Source: Glycomyces terrestris
Lineage (GTDB): Bacteria; Actinomycetota; Actinomycetes; Mycobacteriales; Micromonosporaceae
NCBI RefSeq assembly: GCF_003933745.1
Contig: NZ_RSEB01000003.1
Coordinates: forward strand, 62,001-126,000
Direction: 5' to 3'
Length of the DNA stretch: 64,000 bases
Below, one piece after another: positions 17,594-25,257 of this stretch. The translations under genes were made by a program, and so were the position numbers. The first letter of the stretch is position 1; each line of letters opens with the position of its first letter. The notes below the pieces were generated by a model. The model made no database searches. It saw only the letters and a list, made by a program, of their open reading frames with translations, and was not told the DNA's origin.

Positions 17594-18463
17594 CGGTCCC
17601 GGGCGGGGCTGTGGTGGGGCCTGCTGGGCGTGGCGGCGTTCTCGTTCACGCTGCCGTTCACGAGGATCGCGGTCGAGGGCATGTCGCCGCTGTTCATCGG
17701 CGCGGGCCGGGCGGTCATCGCGGCGGTGCTCGCGGCCGGGGCGCTCGCCCTCACGCGCCAGCGGCTCCCCACCCGCGCGCAGTGGCGGCGGCTCGTGTTC
17801 GTGGCCGCCGGCGTCGTCGCCGGGTTCGGCCTGCTGACCTCGTTCGCGTTGGAGCACACGTCGGCGAGCCACGGCGCGGTCGTGGTCGCGCTGCTGCCGG
17901 CGGCGACCGCGGCGACCACCGTCCTGCGCACCCGCGAGCATCCGCCGCGGCGCTTCTGGCTCGCGGCCGGCGCGGGCGCCGTGGCCGCGGTCGCGTTCGC
18001 GGCCTTGGGAAACGGGGGCTTCGGGCGCCTCGGCTGGCCCGACCTGCTGCTGTTCGCGGCCGTCGCGGCGGCCGCGGTCGGCTACACCGAGGGCGGCCTC
18101 CTCGCGCGCGAACTCGGCGCCTGGCAGACGATCTCGTGGGCCCTCGTCCTCGGCGCCCCGGTGATGACGGCGGCGACCGCGTACGCGCTCGTCCAGGAGC
18201 CGGTGTCGGCCACGCCGGTCCAGTGGGGCGCGTTCGCGTACCTGGCGGCGGTGAGCATGTACCTCGGGTTCTTCGCCTGGTACCGCGGCCTGGCGCTCGG
18301 CCCGATGGCGCAGGTGAGCCAGGTGCAGCTGGTGCAGCCGGTCATGACGATCGCATGGTCGGCACTCCTCCTCGGCGAGCCCCTCGGCCTCCCCACCCTC
18401 CTCGGCGGCCTCGCGGTCGTCGCCTGCGCGGCCCTGGCGGTGCGGTCCCGCCTGCCGCGATGA
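17546..18463 (+). CDS. EamA/DMT family exporter
   Basis: 305 residues with ten predicted membrane helices in two EamA repeats. GLWWGLLGVAAFSFTLPFTRIA opens the first, and a second begins near LLLFAAVAAAAVGYTEGG. It ends with QVSQVQLVQPVMTIAWSALLLGEPL, the typical final-repeat motif. These transporters export amino acids or metabolites. The ATG at 17546 shares two bases with the divergent MocR start codon. A hairpin terminator follows two bases after the stop. Confidence 0.88.
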   Translation: MRDNSSAIVLEAPPLSRSRAGLWWGLLGVAAFSFTLPFTRIAVEGMSPLFIGAGRAVIAAVLAAGALALTRQRLPTRAQWRRLVFVAAGVVAGFGLLTSFALEHTSASHGAVVVALLPAATAATTVLRTREHPPRRFWLAAGAGAVAAVAFAALGNGGFGRLGWPDLLLFAAVAAAAVGYTEGGLLARELGAWQTISWALVLGAPVMTAATAYALVQEPVSATPVQWGAFAYLAAVSMYLGFFAWYRGLALGPMAQVSQVQLVQPVMTIAWSALLLGEPLGLPTLLGGLAVVACAALAVRSRLPR

Positions 18464-18464
18464 G

Positions 18465-18496
18465 CACGGCCCCCGCCGGGAGGAGCGGGGGCCGTG
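18465..18496. terminator. bidirectional terminator after eamA
   Basis: Perfect 12-bp arms CACGGCCCCCGC / GCGGGGGCCGTG with an eight-base loop, between convergent genes. Confidence 0.75.
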
Positions 18497-18509
18497 GTCT
18501 CACTGGCGC

Positions 18510-19160
18510 TTAGTCGTTCTCGAGGGCGTGCCAGACCGGCTCGGTGTCGAAGTCGGCCACGAACGCGGCGATGTCCTTCGCGGACGGCAGCGAGCCGTCT
18601 TCGCCCTCGCCCCACCAGGTCCAGCCGGCGGAGCCGTCGGGGAAGAAGGCCGCGGCCTCGACGTAGGTCCCGTCGGTGGTGTAGGCGACCACGGTGCCGT
18701 CGGCGAGCGTGCGCTCCTTGCACTTCGTGTCGCTCTCGCGGCAGTGGAGGAGGTAGTGCATGTCGAACTCCCCGCCGTCCGACACGTCCTGGATCCCGGG
18801 GGTGACCCCGCCGGGCAGGTAGAGCGCGGTCTCGAAGCCCTCGCCGGTCTCCTCCACGTAGAAGTCGGCCCGGAACTTGCGCTGCACGGGCGTCTCGTTG
18901 ACGCCGTCGATGAAGTAGTTCTGGAGCCGCACCGACTCCAGGCCGCTCGTGAAGGTCCGGTCCTCGAAGTGCTCGGCGAGGAGGGCCTCGGTGTCGGCCT
19001 GGGCCTCCGCGGTGAACTCGTCCCTGACGAAGTCCCACTGCTCGGAGTACTCCCAGCCCTCCTCGGGGATCTCGGTCCCCTGCGCGGACGCGGCGGTGGC
19101 CGGAAGGAACACCGCGGCGGCCGCGACGGCGGCGACGGCGGTGCGCTTGACTGCGGACAT
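18510..19160 (-). CDS. hypothetical secreted protein
   Basis: 216 residues. A clear Sec signal peptide (MSAVKRTAVAAVAAAAVFLPATAASA, cleavage near residue 26) is followed by an acidic mature domain. Two cysteines sit close together (LLHCRESDTKC). The tail is Trp-rich (GSAGWTWWGEGEDG). No family recognised. ATG chosen at the signal peptide start, with GAGAGG upstream. It appears to be monocistronic. Confidence 0.78.
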   Translation of the reverse strand: MSAVKRTAVAAVAAAAVFLPATAASAQGTEIPEEGWEYSEQWDFVRDEFTAEAQADTEALLAEHFEDRTFTSGLESVRLQNYFIDGVNETPVQRKFRADFYVEETGEGFETALYLPGGVTPGIQDVSDGGEFDMHYLLHCRESDTKCKERTLADGTVVAYTTDGTYVEAAAFFPDGSAGWTWWGEGEDGSLPSAKDIAAFVADFDTEPVWHALEND

Positions 19161-19567
19161 AGAGAACACCTCTCGGTAGCACTTGCCACTGGACTCGAAG
19201 GACACTATCGAACAATGCTCGCACCACGGTAGGTACTTGAGCGATTCATTCCATTTCAGACGATCATGCAACCGCCCCGCTCCCCCGCAGCGTCAGTCCT
19301 CATACGCCCGGAGCCACTCGAAGGGTTGCCCGCCCTCACCAATCGGTACGGCACGAGCGAAGCCGCAAGCACGCCAACCCAATCGAGGCGCCTCCCAGAC
19401 CGGGCAGAGTCGACAAACCGAGCGGATCACAACATGTTGCCCGAATATGGCATCATGAGCTGACCCTTGGTAGCCGTTCCCGCACCGGCCGTGCCTCAAC
19501 GGCGAGGCCAATTCCCGCCCGGTGCTCTTGCAGGCGACACGCCCGGTTCAAGCCCCAGGAGATCCCC
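19161..19567. other. 407-base intergenic region, lower GC, upstream of WXG-like operon
   Basis: No credible gene is seen. The right half is AT-richer than neighbouring DNA and should contain the promoter of the 19568-22798 operon. It includes a perfect 10-bp palindrome CAACATGTTG at 19430-19439. The left end carries the promoter of the secreted protein on the minus strand. Confidence 0.55.
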
Positions 19568-19972
19568 ATGAGCGAGTTCAGCATCTCGCCCGAACACGTG
19601 CGCGCGGGCGCGCAGGCCCTCTTCGCCGTCTCAGAGGCGATCTACGAATCGATGAAGCTGGTCGCCGACGACACCGCCAAGCTCGACGGCACCGTCGAGG
19701 CGGCGGGGTTCACCGGCATCAGCGAGTGCATCGAGGCCTCCAGGGCCTGGGAGGGCGACTGCATCGCCGTGCACCGCGCCGACATCGAGGAGCTGGCGAT
19801 GAACGCGGCCGTCTGCGCGGAGACCAGCCAGGAGGTCGACGGCGACGTCTCCTCCGCATTCGGCCAGTACACCGACGCCTACTTCCCCGACGGCCGCACC
19901 GCGCCGGCTCCGGAACGCCCCGGTCCCGACCCGTCCGCGCAGCTGCCGCGCGGCGAACGCGTGGCGGTATGA
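19568..19972 (+). CDS. WXG100/ESX-like small helical protein
   Basis: 134 residues. The first about 100 residues form two predicted amphipathic helices (SPEHVRAGAQALFAVSEAIYESMKLVADDTAKLDGTV, then AWEGDCIAVHRADIEELAMNAAVC) in the arrangement of actinobacterial type VII-associated proteins, although the turn reads FTGISE and not a canonical WXG. The Pro-rich tail is disordered. Ribosome site AGGAG six bases upstream. The stop overlaps the next gene's ATG (ATGA). Probably a partner or chaperone-like subunit for the adjacent DUF1023 protein (inference). Confidence 0.75.
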   Translation: MSEFSISPEHVRAGAQALFAVSEAIYESMKLVADDTAKLDGTVEAAGFTGISECIEASRAWEGDCIAVHRADIEELAMNAAVCAETSQEVDGDVSSAFGQYTDAYFPDGRTAPAPERPGPDPSAQLPRGERVAV

Positions 19973-21690
19973 CCGTGCCGATCACCTACAGCCTCCTGCG
20001 GAAGGCGGACTTCGCCGCGCTCGAAGCGGTCGCTGAAACCTGGATGAACCTGTACGCGACGCTGGACGACCAGGCCGTGTCGCTCGTCGGCCTCAAGAGC
20101 AAGGACGACTCCGCATTCGGCACCGACCACTGGGAGGGCCCGTCCAGCGAAGCGGCTCGCGACAAGATCCGCGACCTCGTGCTCGCCCTTGACGAACGCG
20201 CCTCGGCGGCTCGGCGCGTCTCCGTGGCCATCGCCGTCGCAGTCGAGGAGTTCAAAGGCGCCCAGGCTGATCTGAACGAGGTCGTCGCCGAGATCGACCG
20301 CGAGCGCGTCGCTCTGACCGAGGCCGGCTCGGTCATCCCCGACACCTCCCGCGGCACCGACAACGTCTCGTACGCCGAGGGTCTGAGCTCCCGGATCTCG
20401 GCCGCCCTGGAGCGAGCGGCTGAAGCCGACGAGGCGCTCAAGGCCGCGATCGGCGTCTGGGCCGAGACCTTCAGCGAATCCGAGCGCCTCGGCCTCGTCC
20501 ACGAAGCCGCCGACGAGGCGGACGAGCTCCAGGACCTCATCGACGCGGGCGCCTCGCCCGAGCGGATCAACGAGTGGTGGAACGGTCTCAGCGAAGCCGA
20601 ACGCCTCGGCATCCTCGAAGGCGACCCAGCCCTCATCGCCGGCCTCGACGGCGTCCCGACCGACACCAGGGACGCCGCCAACCGCAGTCTCCTCGAAGCC
20701 GAGCTCGACCGCTACAGCCCCACGCTCGACCAGGACATCGCCGATGTCCAGGAGCGCATCGCCGAGATCGAGGGGAACTGGAGTGAGATCGTCGCCTCCG
20801 GTGACCCCGGCGAGAGCGCCGAGGAACTCGAGCATCTGAGGGATCGGCTTGCAGCGCTCGAGGACGAGCGCGCCACCAGGGACGAACTCGTGAACCTGCA
20901 GGATGCGATCTCCGGTCAGGCGCGAACGGGCCAGGAGTACTTCCTGCTCGGATACGACTCGGCTGAAGACGGCAAGGCCATCGTGGCGGTCGGCAACCCC
21001 GACACTGCCGACAACACCGTGGTGTATGTGCCTGGAACTGGCGGCGACCTCGATGGCGCCAGCGGCAATGACCTCGCCCGTGCGGAAACGATGGCGCTGG
21101 ACGCGTCTCAAGTCCCCGGAAGCGGTGAGACGGCGGTCTTGGTGTGGATGGATTACGACGCACCGAACCATCCCCTCGCGAATTCTCCGAGCCTGTCCTA
21201 CGCCGAAGACGCTTCAGCGCCGCTGGCCTCTTTCATGAGCGGTCTCGAATCGACCAACCGCGATCCTGAGGAAAACACGACCACGGTGGTAGGCCATTCC
21301 TACGGGACCACGGTCATCGGCCAAGCCGCAAGCGAGCACGGGCTGGCCACCGACCAGATCGTCGCGGTCGCCAGCCCTGGAATGACCGTCGATCAGGCCA
21401 GCGAACTCGGCATCGATCCCGAGGACTTCTACGCCACGACCGCTCCGGGCGACATCATCCACGCGGCGGCCGAAAGCGGCAGGCTCGGTGCCGACCCGAC
21501 GGACACCGGCGTCAACTGGGACGGCCGGCAAACGGGTGTTGACTGGGACGGCTTCGGCGGCAACACCTTCGACAGTGATGCTATGGGGTCGGACCCGATC
21601 GAAATCCACTCGAACTATTGGGATGCGAACAACCCCGCCAGGATCAACATGGCACTGATCTTCACCGGCAATGGAAAGGAAGCCACGTGA
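19969..21690 (+). CDS. coiled-coil protein with C-terminal DUF1023 alpha/beta hydrolase domain
   Basis: 573 residues. Residues 1-330 are long, charged helical segments resembling the WXG/LXG-like N-terminus of actinobacterial surface enzymes. Residues about 340-560 form an alpha/beta hydrolase of the DUF1023 type: FLLGYDSAEDGKAIVAVGNP, VVYVPGTGGDL, the nucleophile elbow VVGHSYGTTVIG, and a late GSDPIEIHSNYW with the His position. There is no classic signal peptide, consistent with ESX-type export. It overlaps neighbours by four bases on both sides. Substrate unknown. Confidence 0.82.
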   Translation: MTVPITYSLLRKADFAALEAVAETWMNLYATLDDQAVSLVGLKSKDDSAFGTDHWEGPSSEAARDKIRDLVLALDERASAARRVSVAIAVAVEEFKGAQADLNEVVAEIDRERVALTEAGSVIPDTSRGTDNVSYAEGLSSRISAALERAAEADEALKAAIGVWAETFSESERLGLVHEAADEADELQDLIDAGASPERINEWWNGLSEAERLGILEGDPALIAGLDGVPTDTRDAANRSLLEAELDRYSPTLDQDIADVQERIAEIEGNWSEIVASGDPGESAEELEHLRDRLAALEDERATRDELVNLQDAISGQARTGQEYFLLGYDSAEDGKAIVAVGNPDTADNTVVYVPGTGGDLDGASGNDLARAETMALDASQVPGSGETAVLVWMDYDAPNHPLANSPSLSYAEDASAPLASFMSGLESTNRDPEENTTTVVGHSYGTTVIGQAASEHGLATDQIVAVASPGMTVDQASELGIDPEDFYATTAPGDIIHAAAESGRLGADPTDTGVNWDGRQTGVDWDGFGGNTFDSDAMGSDPIEIHSNYWDANNPARINMALIFTGNGKEAT

Positions 21691-22367
21691 CGCAACCGTC
21701 GAGCTGGGGTAGAGCGCTGACGGCATGCGTCGCCGCGCTGACAGCCATAATCATCGGAGGATGCTCAAGCATGTCGCAGGAACTGCCCGAACTCGAGTTC
21801 GACCTCGGCGAAGCCTTCATCCGCATGGACGAAGCTGTCGCCGAGACCATCGAAGGGCTGCCCGACTTCCCGGGCTTTCAGACCCGCACCACGCTCAAAC
21901 TCGACTGCCCTGTGGAGGGACGTGAATCATACGAGATCAACTATAAGTTTCCTGAGCACACCATCGGCTCCGACCTGGTGACCAGAGAGTACTTCTCGGT
22001 GCTGAAAGCGCACTGGGCCTCGCTCGGATGGGAGGTGCACGGGGAACGCGACGACGCCGACGGCAACATCTCCGACATCCAGGCGACCCGGCCCGACGGC
22101 GTCAACGTCTGGTATTCCAACCTCCTCGGACAGGCGATCATCCATGCTCAAGTAGCGTGCGTCAGCCCCGAAGGCGAACCGGTGTGCGGACCTCCGCTCG
22201 GCGGCGTCACTCCCGAGAACGACAGCACGAAAGACTGCATCGTCAAGGAGCCCGAGGAGTCCGCCACCGAGACGACTGATGCCATCGCGCCTTTCGGGGA
22301 CGTCCAGGCTGCCCCGGTCTCCTTCCCGGGCGGCTGGGGGCGGGTGACACGCCTCGGAACGTCATGA
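21687..22367 (+). CDS. hypothetical lipoprotein
   Basis: 226 residues. The GTG start overlaps the previous stop. A signal peptide ends in the lipobox IIGGC (about residue 26), then SSMSQELPELEF. The soluble domain carries cysteines at LDCPVEG, QVACVSPEGEPVC and KDCIVKEPEE that may form disulfides. Family not recognised. Composition is visibly less GC-rich than the flanking housekeeping genes. Position after a DUF1023 hydrolase suggests a surface partner. Confidence 0.75.
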   Translation: MTQPSSWGRALTACVAALTAIIIGGCSSMSQELPELEFDLGEAFIRMDEAVAETIEGLPDFPGFQTRTTLKLDCPVEGRESYEINYKFPEHTIGSDLVTREYFSVLKAHWASLGWEVHGERDDADGNISDIQATRPDGVNVWYSNLLGQAIIHAQVACVSPEGEPVCGPPLGGVTPENDSTKDCIVKEPEESATETTDAIAPFGDVQAAPVSFPGGWGRVTRLGTS

Positions 22368-22798
22368 CTTCCGACGACGCCGACCCGCCGGGTCCGCTGT
22401 CGCCGCCTGCGGCGGTCTCGGCGCTGACGGTCTTGGCAGCGATGCACGCGGTGATCAGCCTGCTGCGAGGCCTTTCGAACGCGGACTGGATCTTGCTGAG
22501 CATGGTGATGGAGCGCTGGCCCGTGACCTTCCTCCTCGGGCTGCTGACGCCGGCGGTTCCGCTCCTGTACTTCGCGGCGTTCGTGACCTTGACGTCCGAG
22601 TCCAGCTGCGCCCGTGCGCTCACCGGGTCGGCAGTCGCCGCCGCGCTCGCTGAGACGGCGATCCTGGGGAGCTTCGGGTGGGTGGGGACCATGGGGGCCG
22701 TGTTGGGGACGGCCATGCTGGCGCTCACGGCGCTGGAGCTGATGCTGCTGCTCCATCCGGCGACGACCCGCTGGGCCAGGTCCACCAAGCCTGGATAG
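22364..22798 (+). CDS. small membrane protein, last gene of the operon
   Basis: 144 residues with four predicted membrane helices (about 17-38, 50-76, 86-104 and 108-130). Function not recognised. Its ATG overlaps the lipoprotein stop by four bases. Its TAG stop ends at 22798, one base before the 3' end of tRNA-Leu on the other strand, leaving no room for a terminator inside the interval. Confidence 0.7.
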   Translation: MTSDDADPPGPLSPPAAVSALTVLAAMHAVISLLRGLSNADWILLSMVMERWPVTFLLGLLTPAVPLLYFAAFVTLTSESSCARALTGSAVAAALAETAILGSFGWVGTMGAVLGTAMLALTALELMLLLHPATTRWARSTKPG

Positions 22799-22880
22799 TG
22801 CGCGAGGTGGGACTTGAACCCACACGTCCGAGGACACAGGAACCTAAATCCTGCGCGTCTGCCAGTTCCGCCACTCGCGC
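22799..22880 (-). tRNA. tRNA-Leu (anticodon TAG)
   Basis: 82-nt cloverleaf with the long variable arm of class II tRNAs. Acceptor GCGCGAG/CTCGCGC with discriminator A, anticodon loop TTTAGGT giving TAG (reads CUA), T arm GGGTTCAAGTCCC. CCA is not encoded. Its 3' end directly abuts the stop codon of the convergent membrane-protein gene. Confidence 0.95.
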
Positions 22881-23035
22881 GAAGCGGGACGCGGCGGACG
22901 TTTGGTGTGGTCGCCGCGCTCGCTGGGCCGCCTGGGGCGACCGGGGATGGGGGCCGGTCGACCTGCGTGCCGATGCTCTCATTTGAGCAGCAACTAGTGT
23001 GTCACACGCCTGTACGCTGCCGTAGGCTGGTGGGG

Positions 23036-23764
23036 ATGACTCGACCTGACAAGCGCGCGGCCGACGAGCTGCGCCCCGTGAAGTTCACCCGCTCCTGGAC
23101 CGACCACCCGGAAGGGTCGGTCCTCGTCGAATTCGGCCGCACCCGCGTGCTCTGCACCGCGACGGTGACCCCGGGCGTGCCCCGGTGGCGCCGCGGCTCC
23201 GGCGAGGGGTGGGTGACCGCCGAATACTCGATGCTCCCGCGCTCCACGCACTCGCGCTCCGACCGCGAGGCGATCCGCGGCAAGATCGGCGGCCGCACGC
23301 ACGAGATCTCGCGCCTCATCGGCCGCAGCCTGCGCGCCTGCGTCGACTTCAAGGCCCTCGGCGAGAACACGATCACCCTCGACTGCGACGTCCTCCAGGC
23401 CGACGGCGGCACCCGCACCGCCTCGATCACCGGCGCGTACGTCGCGCTCCACGACGCGGTCGACTGGCTCAAGGAGCAGAAACTCGCCCGCAAGCCCGAC
23501 AAGATCCTCACCACCTCGGTGTCGGCGATCAGCGTCGGCGTCGTCAACGGCGTCCCCGTCCTCGACCTCCCCTACGAGGAGGACGTCGCCGCGTCGGTCG
23601 ACATGAACGTCGTCTGCACCGGCGAGGGCGACTTCGTCGAGGTGCAGGGCACCGGCGAGGAGGCGGTATTCAACCGCACCGAGCTCGACCAGCTCCTGGA
23701 CCTGGCCCTCAAGGGCTGCAAGGAACTCGCCGGCCTCCAGGCCCGGACCCTGCTGAGCTCATGA
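23036..23764 (+). CDS. rph: ribonuclease PH
   Basis: 242 residues. A phosphorolytic 3'-5' exoribonuclease that trims tRNA 3' ends. Conserved family sequence covers the whole length: [79 protein letters not shown] and the phosphate-binding region. The ATG at 23036 begins MTRPDKR. The stop overlaps the rdgB ATG (ATGA), a pairing common in actinobacteria. Confidence 0.97.
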   Translation: MTRPDKRAADELRPVKFTRSWTDHPEGSVLVEFGRTRVLCTATVTPGVPRWRRGSGEGWVTAEYSMLPRSTHSRSDREAIRGKIGGRTHEISRLIGRSLRACVDFKALGENTITLDCDVLQADGGTRTASITGAYVALHDAVDWLKEQKLARKPDKILTTSVSAISVGVVNGVPVLDLPYEEDVAASVDMNVVCTGEGDFVEVQGTGEEAVFNRTELDQLLDLALKGCKELAGLQARTLLSS

Positions 23765-24345
23765 GGGTGCTCCTGGCGACCCGCAACGCGGGCAAGGTGG
23801 ACGAGCTGCGCCAGATCCTCGCCGAGGCCGCGCCGCACGTCGAGCTCGTCGGCCTCGACGCCGTAGACGACTACCCCGAGACGCCCGAGACCGAGCTGAC
23901 CTTCGCCGGCAACGCCCTCCTCAAGGCCCGCGACGGCGTCAAGCACACCGGCCTCCCGACGATCGCCGACGACTCCGGCCTCGCCGTGGACGCCCTGAAC
24001 GGCATGCCCGGCGTCCTCTCGGCCCGCTGGGCCGGGAGCGCCAAGGACGACGCGGCGAACAACGCCCTGCTCCTCGACCAGCTCGCCGACGTCGCCGACG
24101 AACTGCGCGGCGCCAAGTTCGTGTGCGCCGCCGCAATCGTGTGGCCCGACGGCCGCGAGCTCGTCGTCCACGGCGAGATGCCCGGCCGCGTCATCCGCGA
24201 ACCGAAGGGCGCCAACGGCTTCGGCTACGACCCGCTGTTCGTCCCGGAAGGGTACGAGCTCACCAGCGCCGAGCTCAGCGCGGCCGAGAAGAACGCGATC
24301 TCGCATCGCGGCAAGGCATTCCGCGAGCTTGCGAGCGGAATCTGA
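23761..24345 (+). CDS. rdgB: RdgB/HAM1 non-canonical purine NTP pyrophosphatase
   Basis: 194 residues. Hydrolyses dITP/XTP to keep deaminated purines out of nucleic acids. Signature motifs: [14 protein letters not shown] at the N-terminus, ETGxxFxGNALLKA-type segment ([16 protein letters not shown]), [23 protein letters not shown], and the C-terminal [11 protein letters not shown] and [11 protein letters not shown]. The last 19 bases lie in the first unit of a 32-bp tandem repeat array that continues past the stop. Confidence 0.97.
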   Translation: MRVLLATRNAGKVDELRQILAEAAPHVELVGLDAVDDYPETPETELTFAGNALLKARDGVKHTGLPTIADDSGLAVDALNGMPGVLSARWAGSAKDDAANNALLLDQLADVADELRGAKFVCAAAIVWPDGRELVVHGEMPGRVIREPKGANGFGYDPLFVPEGYELTSAELSAAEKNAISHRGKAFRELASGI

Positions 24346-24570
24346 GGCGGAGGCGCGGGCTTGCGAGCAGCCTCTGAGGCGGAGGCGCGGGCTTGCGAGC
24401 AGCTTCTGAAGTGCAGCCCCGGGCTCACGAGCGGAATCTGAAGCAACGGCGCGAGCCCGCGAGCAGCCTCTGAGGCACTGGCTCCGGCGCGCCGAATCTG
24501 GGCGCAGCCGCGCTTGTGAACTTGAAACTCGGGTGCGAGCTTGTGAGCAGAGCCTGACGCGCCGGCTCGG
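24327..24570. repeat. imperfect 32-bp tandem repeat array (about eight units) after rdgB
   Basis: Five consecutive 32-bp units start at 24327, 24359, 24391, 24423 and 24455. Two degenerate, shortened units follow, then a last 32-bp unit at 24539-24570. Each begins with GCTTGCGAGC-like sequence and contains (A/G)G..TCTGA(G/A)G. Units 1 and 2 are nearly identical and the similarity decays along the array. The first unit overlaps the end of rdgB. Confidence 0.85.
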
Positions 24571-24590
24571 ACCCGCGCAACGGCATCGCA

Positions 24591-24612
24591 GAGGCGGCCT
24601 CCGGGCCGCCTC
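24591..24612. terminator. hairpin terminator between rdgB and second bcp gene
   Basis: GAGGCGGCC / GGCCGCCTC, nine perfect base pairs around TCCG, followed by TTGCTCATTT. Convergent genes on both sides. Confidence 0.7.
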
Positions 24613-24616
24613 TTGC

Positions 24617-25066
24617 TCATTTGGCGCGCAGGATCTCCAGGGCCTTGTCCGCGTGGGCGTTCATGTTCAGCTCGCTCTTGACGACGCCGATGACCTCGCG
24701 GCCGGCGCCGATGACGAAGGACTTGCGCTTGGTCGCGATGACGGCGATCCTGCGGCGCACGCCGAACCGCTCGGCGACCGCGCCGTCCGGGTCGGACAGC
24801 AGCGGGTACCCCAGGGAGTGCTTGGCGGCGAACTCGGCCTGGCGGTCGACGGCGTCGTGGGAGATGCCGACCGGGGTCGCGCCGAGGGCCTTGAACTCGG
24901 CGGCGAGGTCGCGGAAGTGGCACGCCTCGGCGGTGCAGCCCGCCGACATCGCGAGCGGGTAGAAGAACAGCACCACCGGCCCGTCGGCGACGAGGTCGTC
25001 GAGGCTGCGGGGCCTGCCGGTCTCATCGAGCAGCGTGAATGCCGGGGCGGTGTCTCCGATGTCCAT
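24617..25066 (-). CDS. peroxiredoxin of the Bcp/PrxQ family (second copy)
   Basis: 149 residues. Thiol peroxidase with PLAMSAGCTAEACHF at the active site, again with a second Cys five residues after the peroxidatic one, and SDPDGAVAERFGV further on. It is clearly diverged from the bcp at 15294, so this is a second paralog. The ATG at 25066 (MDIGDTAPAFTL) is preferred; an ATG three codons upstream at 25075 is also possible. It is divergent from the LPMO gene. Confidence 0.92.
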   Translation of the reverse strand: MDIGDTAPAFTLLDETGRPRSLDDLVADGPVVLFFYPLAMSAGCTAEACHFRDLAAEFKALGATPVGISHDAVDRQAEFAAKHSLGYPLLSDPDGAVAERFGVRRRIAVIATKRKSFVIGAGREVIGVVKSELNMNAHADKALEILRAK

Positions 25067-25222
25067 GGACCCCATCCTATCCGCGGACCCGCGTCGCGCC
25101 AGGGGCGCGAAGGGTCCGGCAGGGGGCGATTGCGCTTCGCGCCTCAATATAGATACACTCGAATATCGCAATACGCGTCAGCAGCAGTCCACAAGATCGC
25201 GCGCGGGCTCGCAAGGCCTGGT

Positions 25223-25236
25223 TGGGAGCGCTCCAT
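25223..25236. promoter_or_regulatory. CebR-like operator upstream of LPMO gene
   Basis: TGGGAGCGCTCCAT matches 12 of 14 bases of the Streptomyces CebR palindrome TGGGAGCGCTCCCA. It lies 22 bases before the LPMO ATG, where a bound LacI-family repressor would block expression until cello-oligosaccharides are present. Confidence 0.75.
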
Positions 25237-25257
25237 GACCGGCAGAGGAGTTACTCC

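Noticed and set aside
19501-19560. tRNA-like T-arm string (CGGTTCAAGCC) just before the WXG-like gene
   Set aside because: The flanking five-base stems do not pair and no acceptor or anticodon stem can be built, so it is not a tRNA or a clear att remnant.
24327-24570. CRISPR array
   Set aside because: The 32-bp units are contiguous and imperfect with no unique spacers, and no cas genes adjoin.
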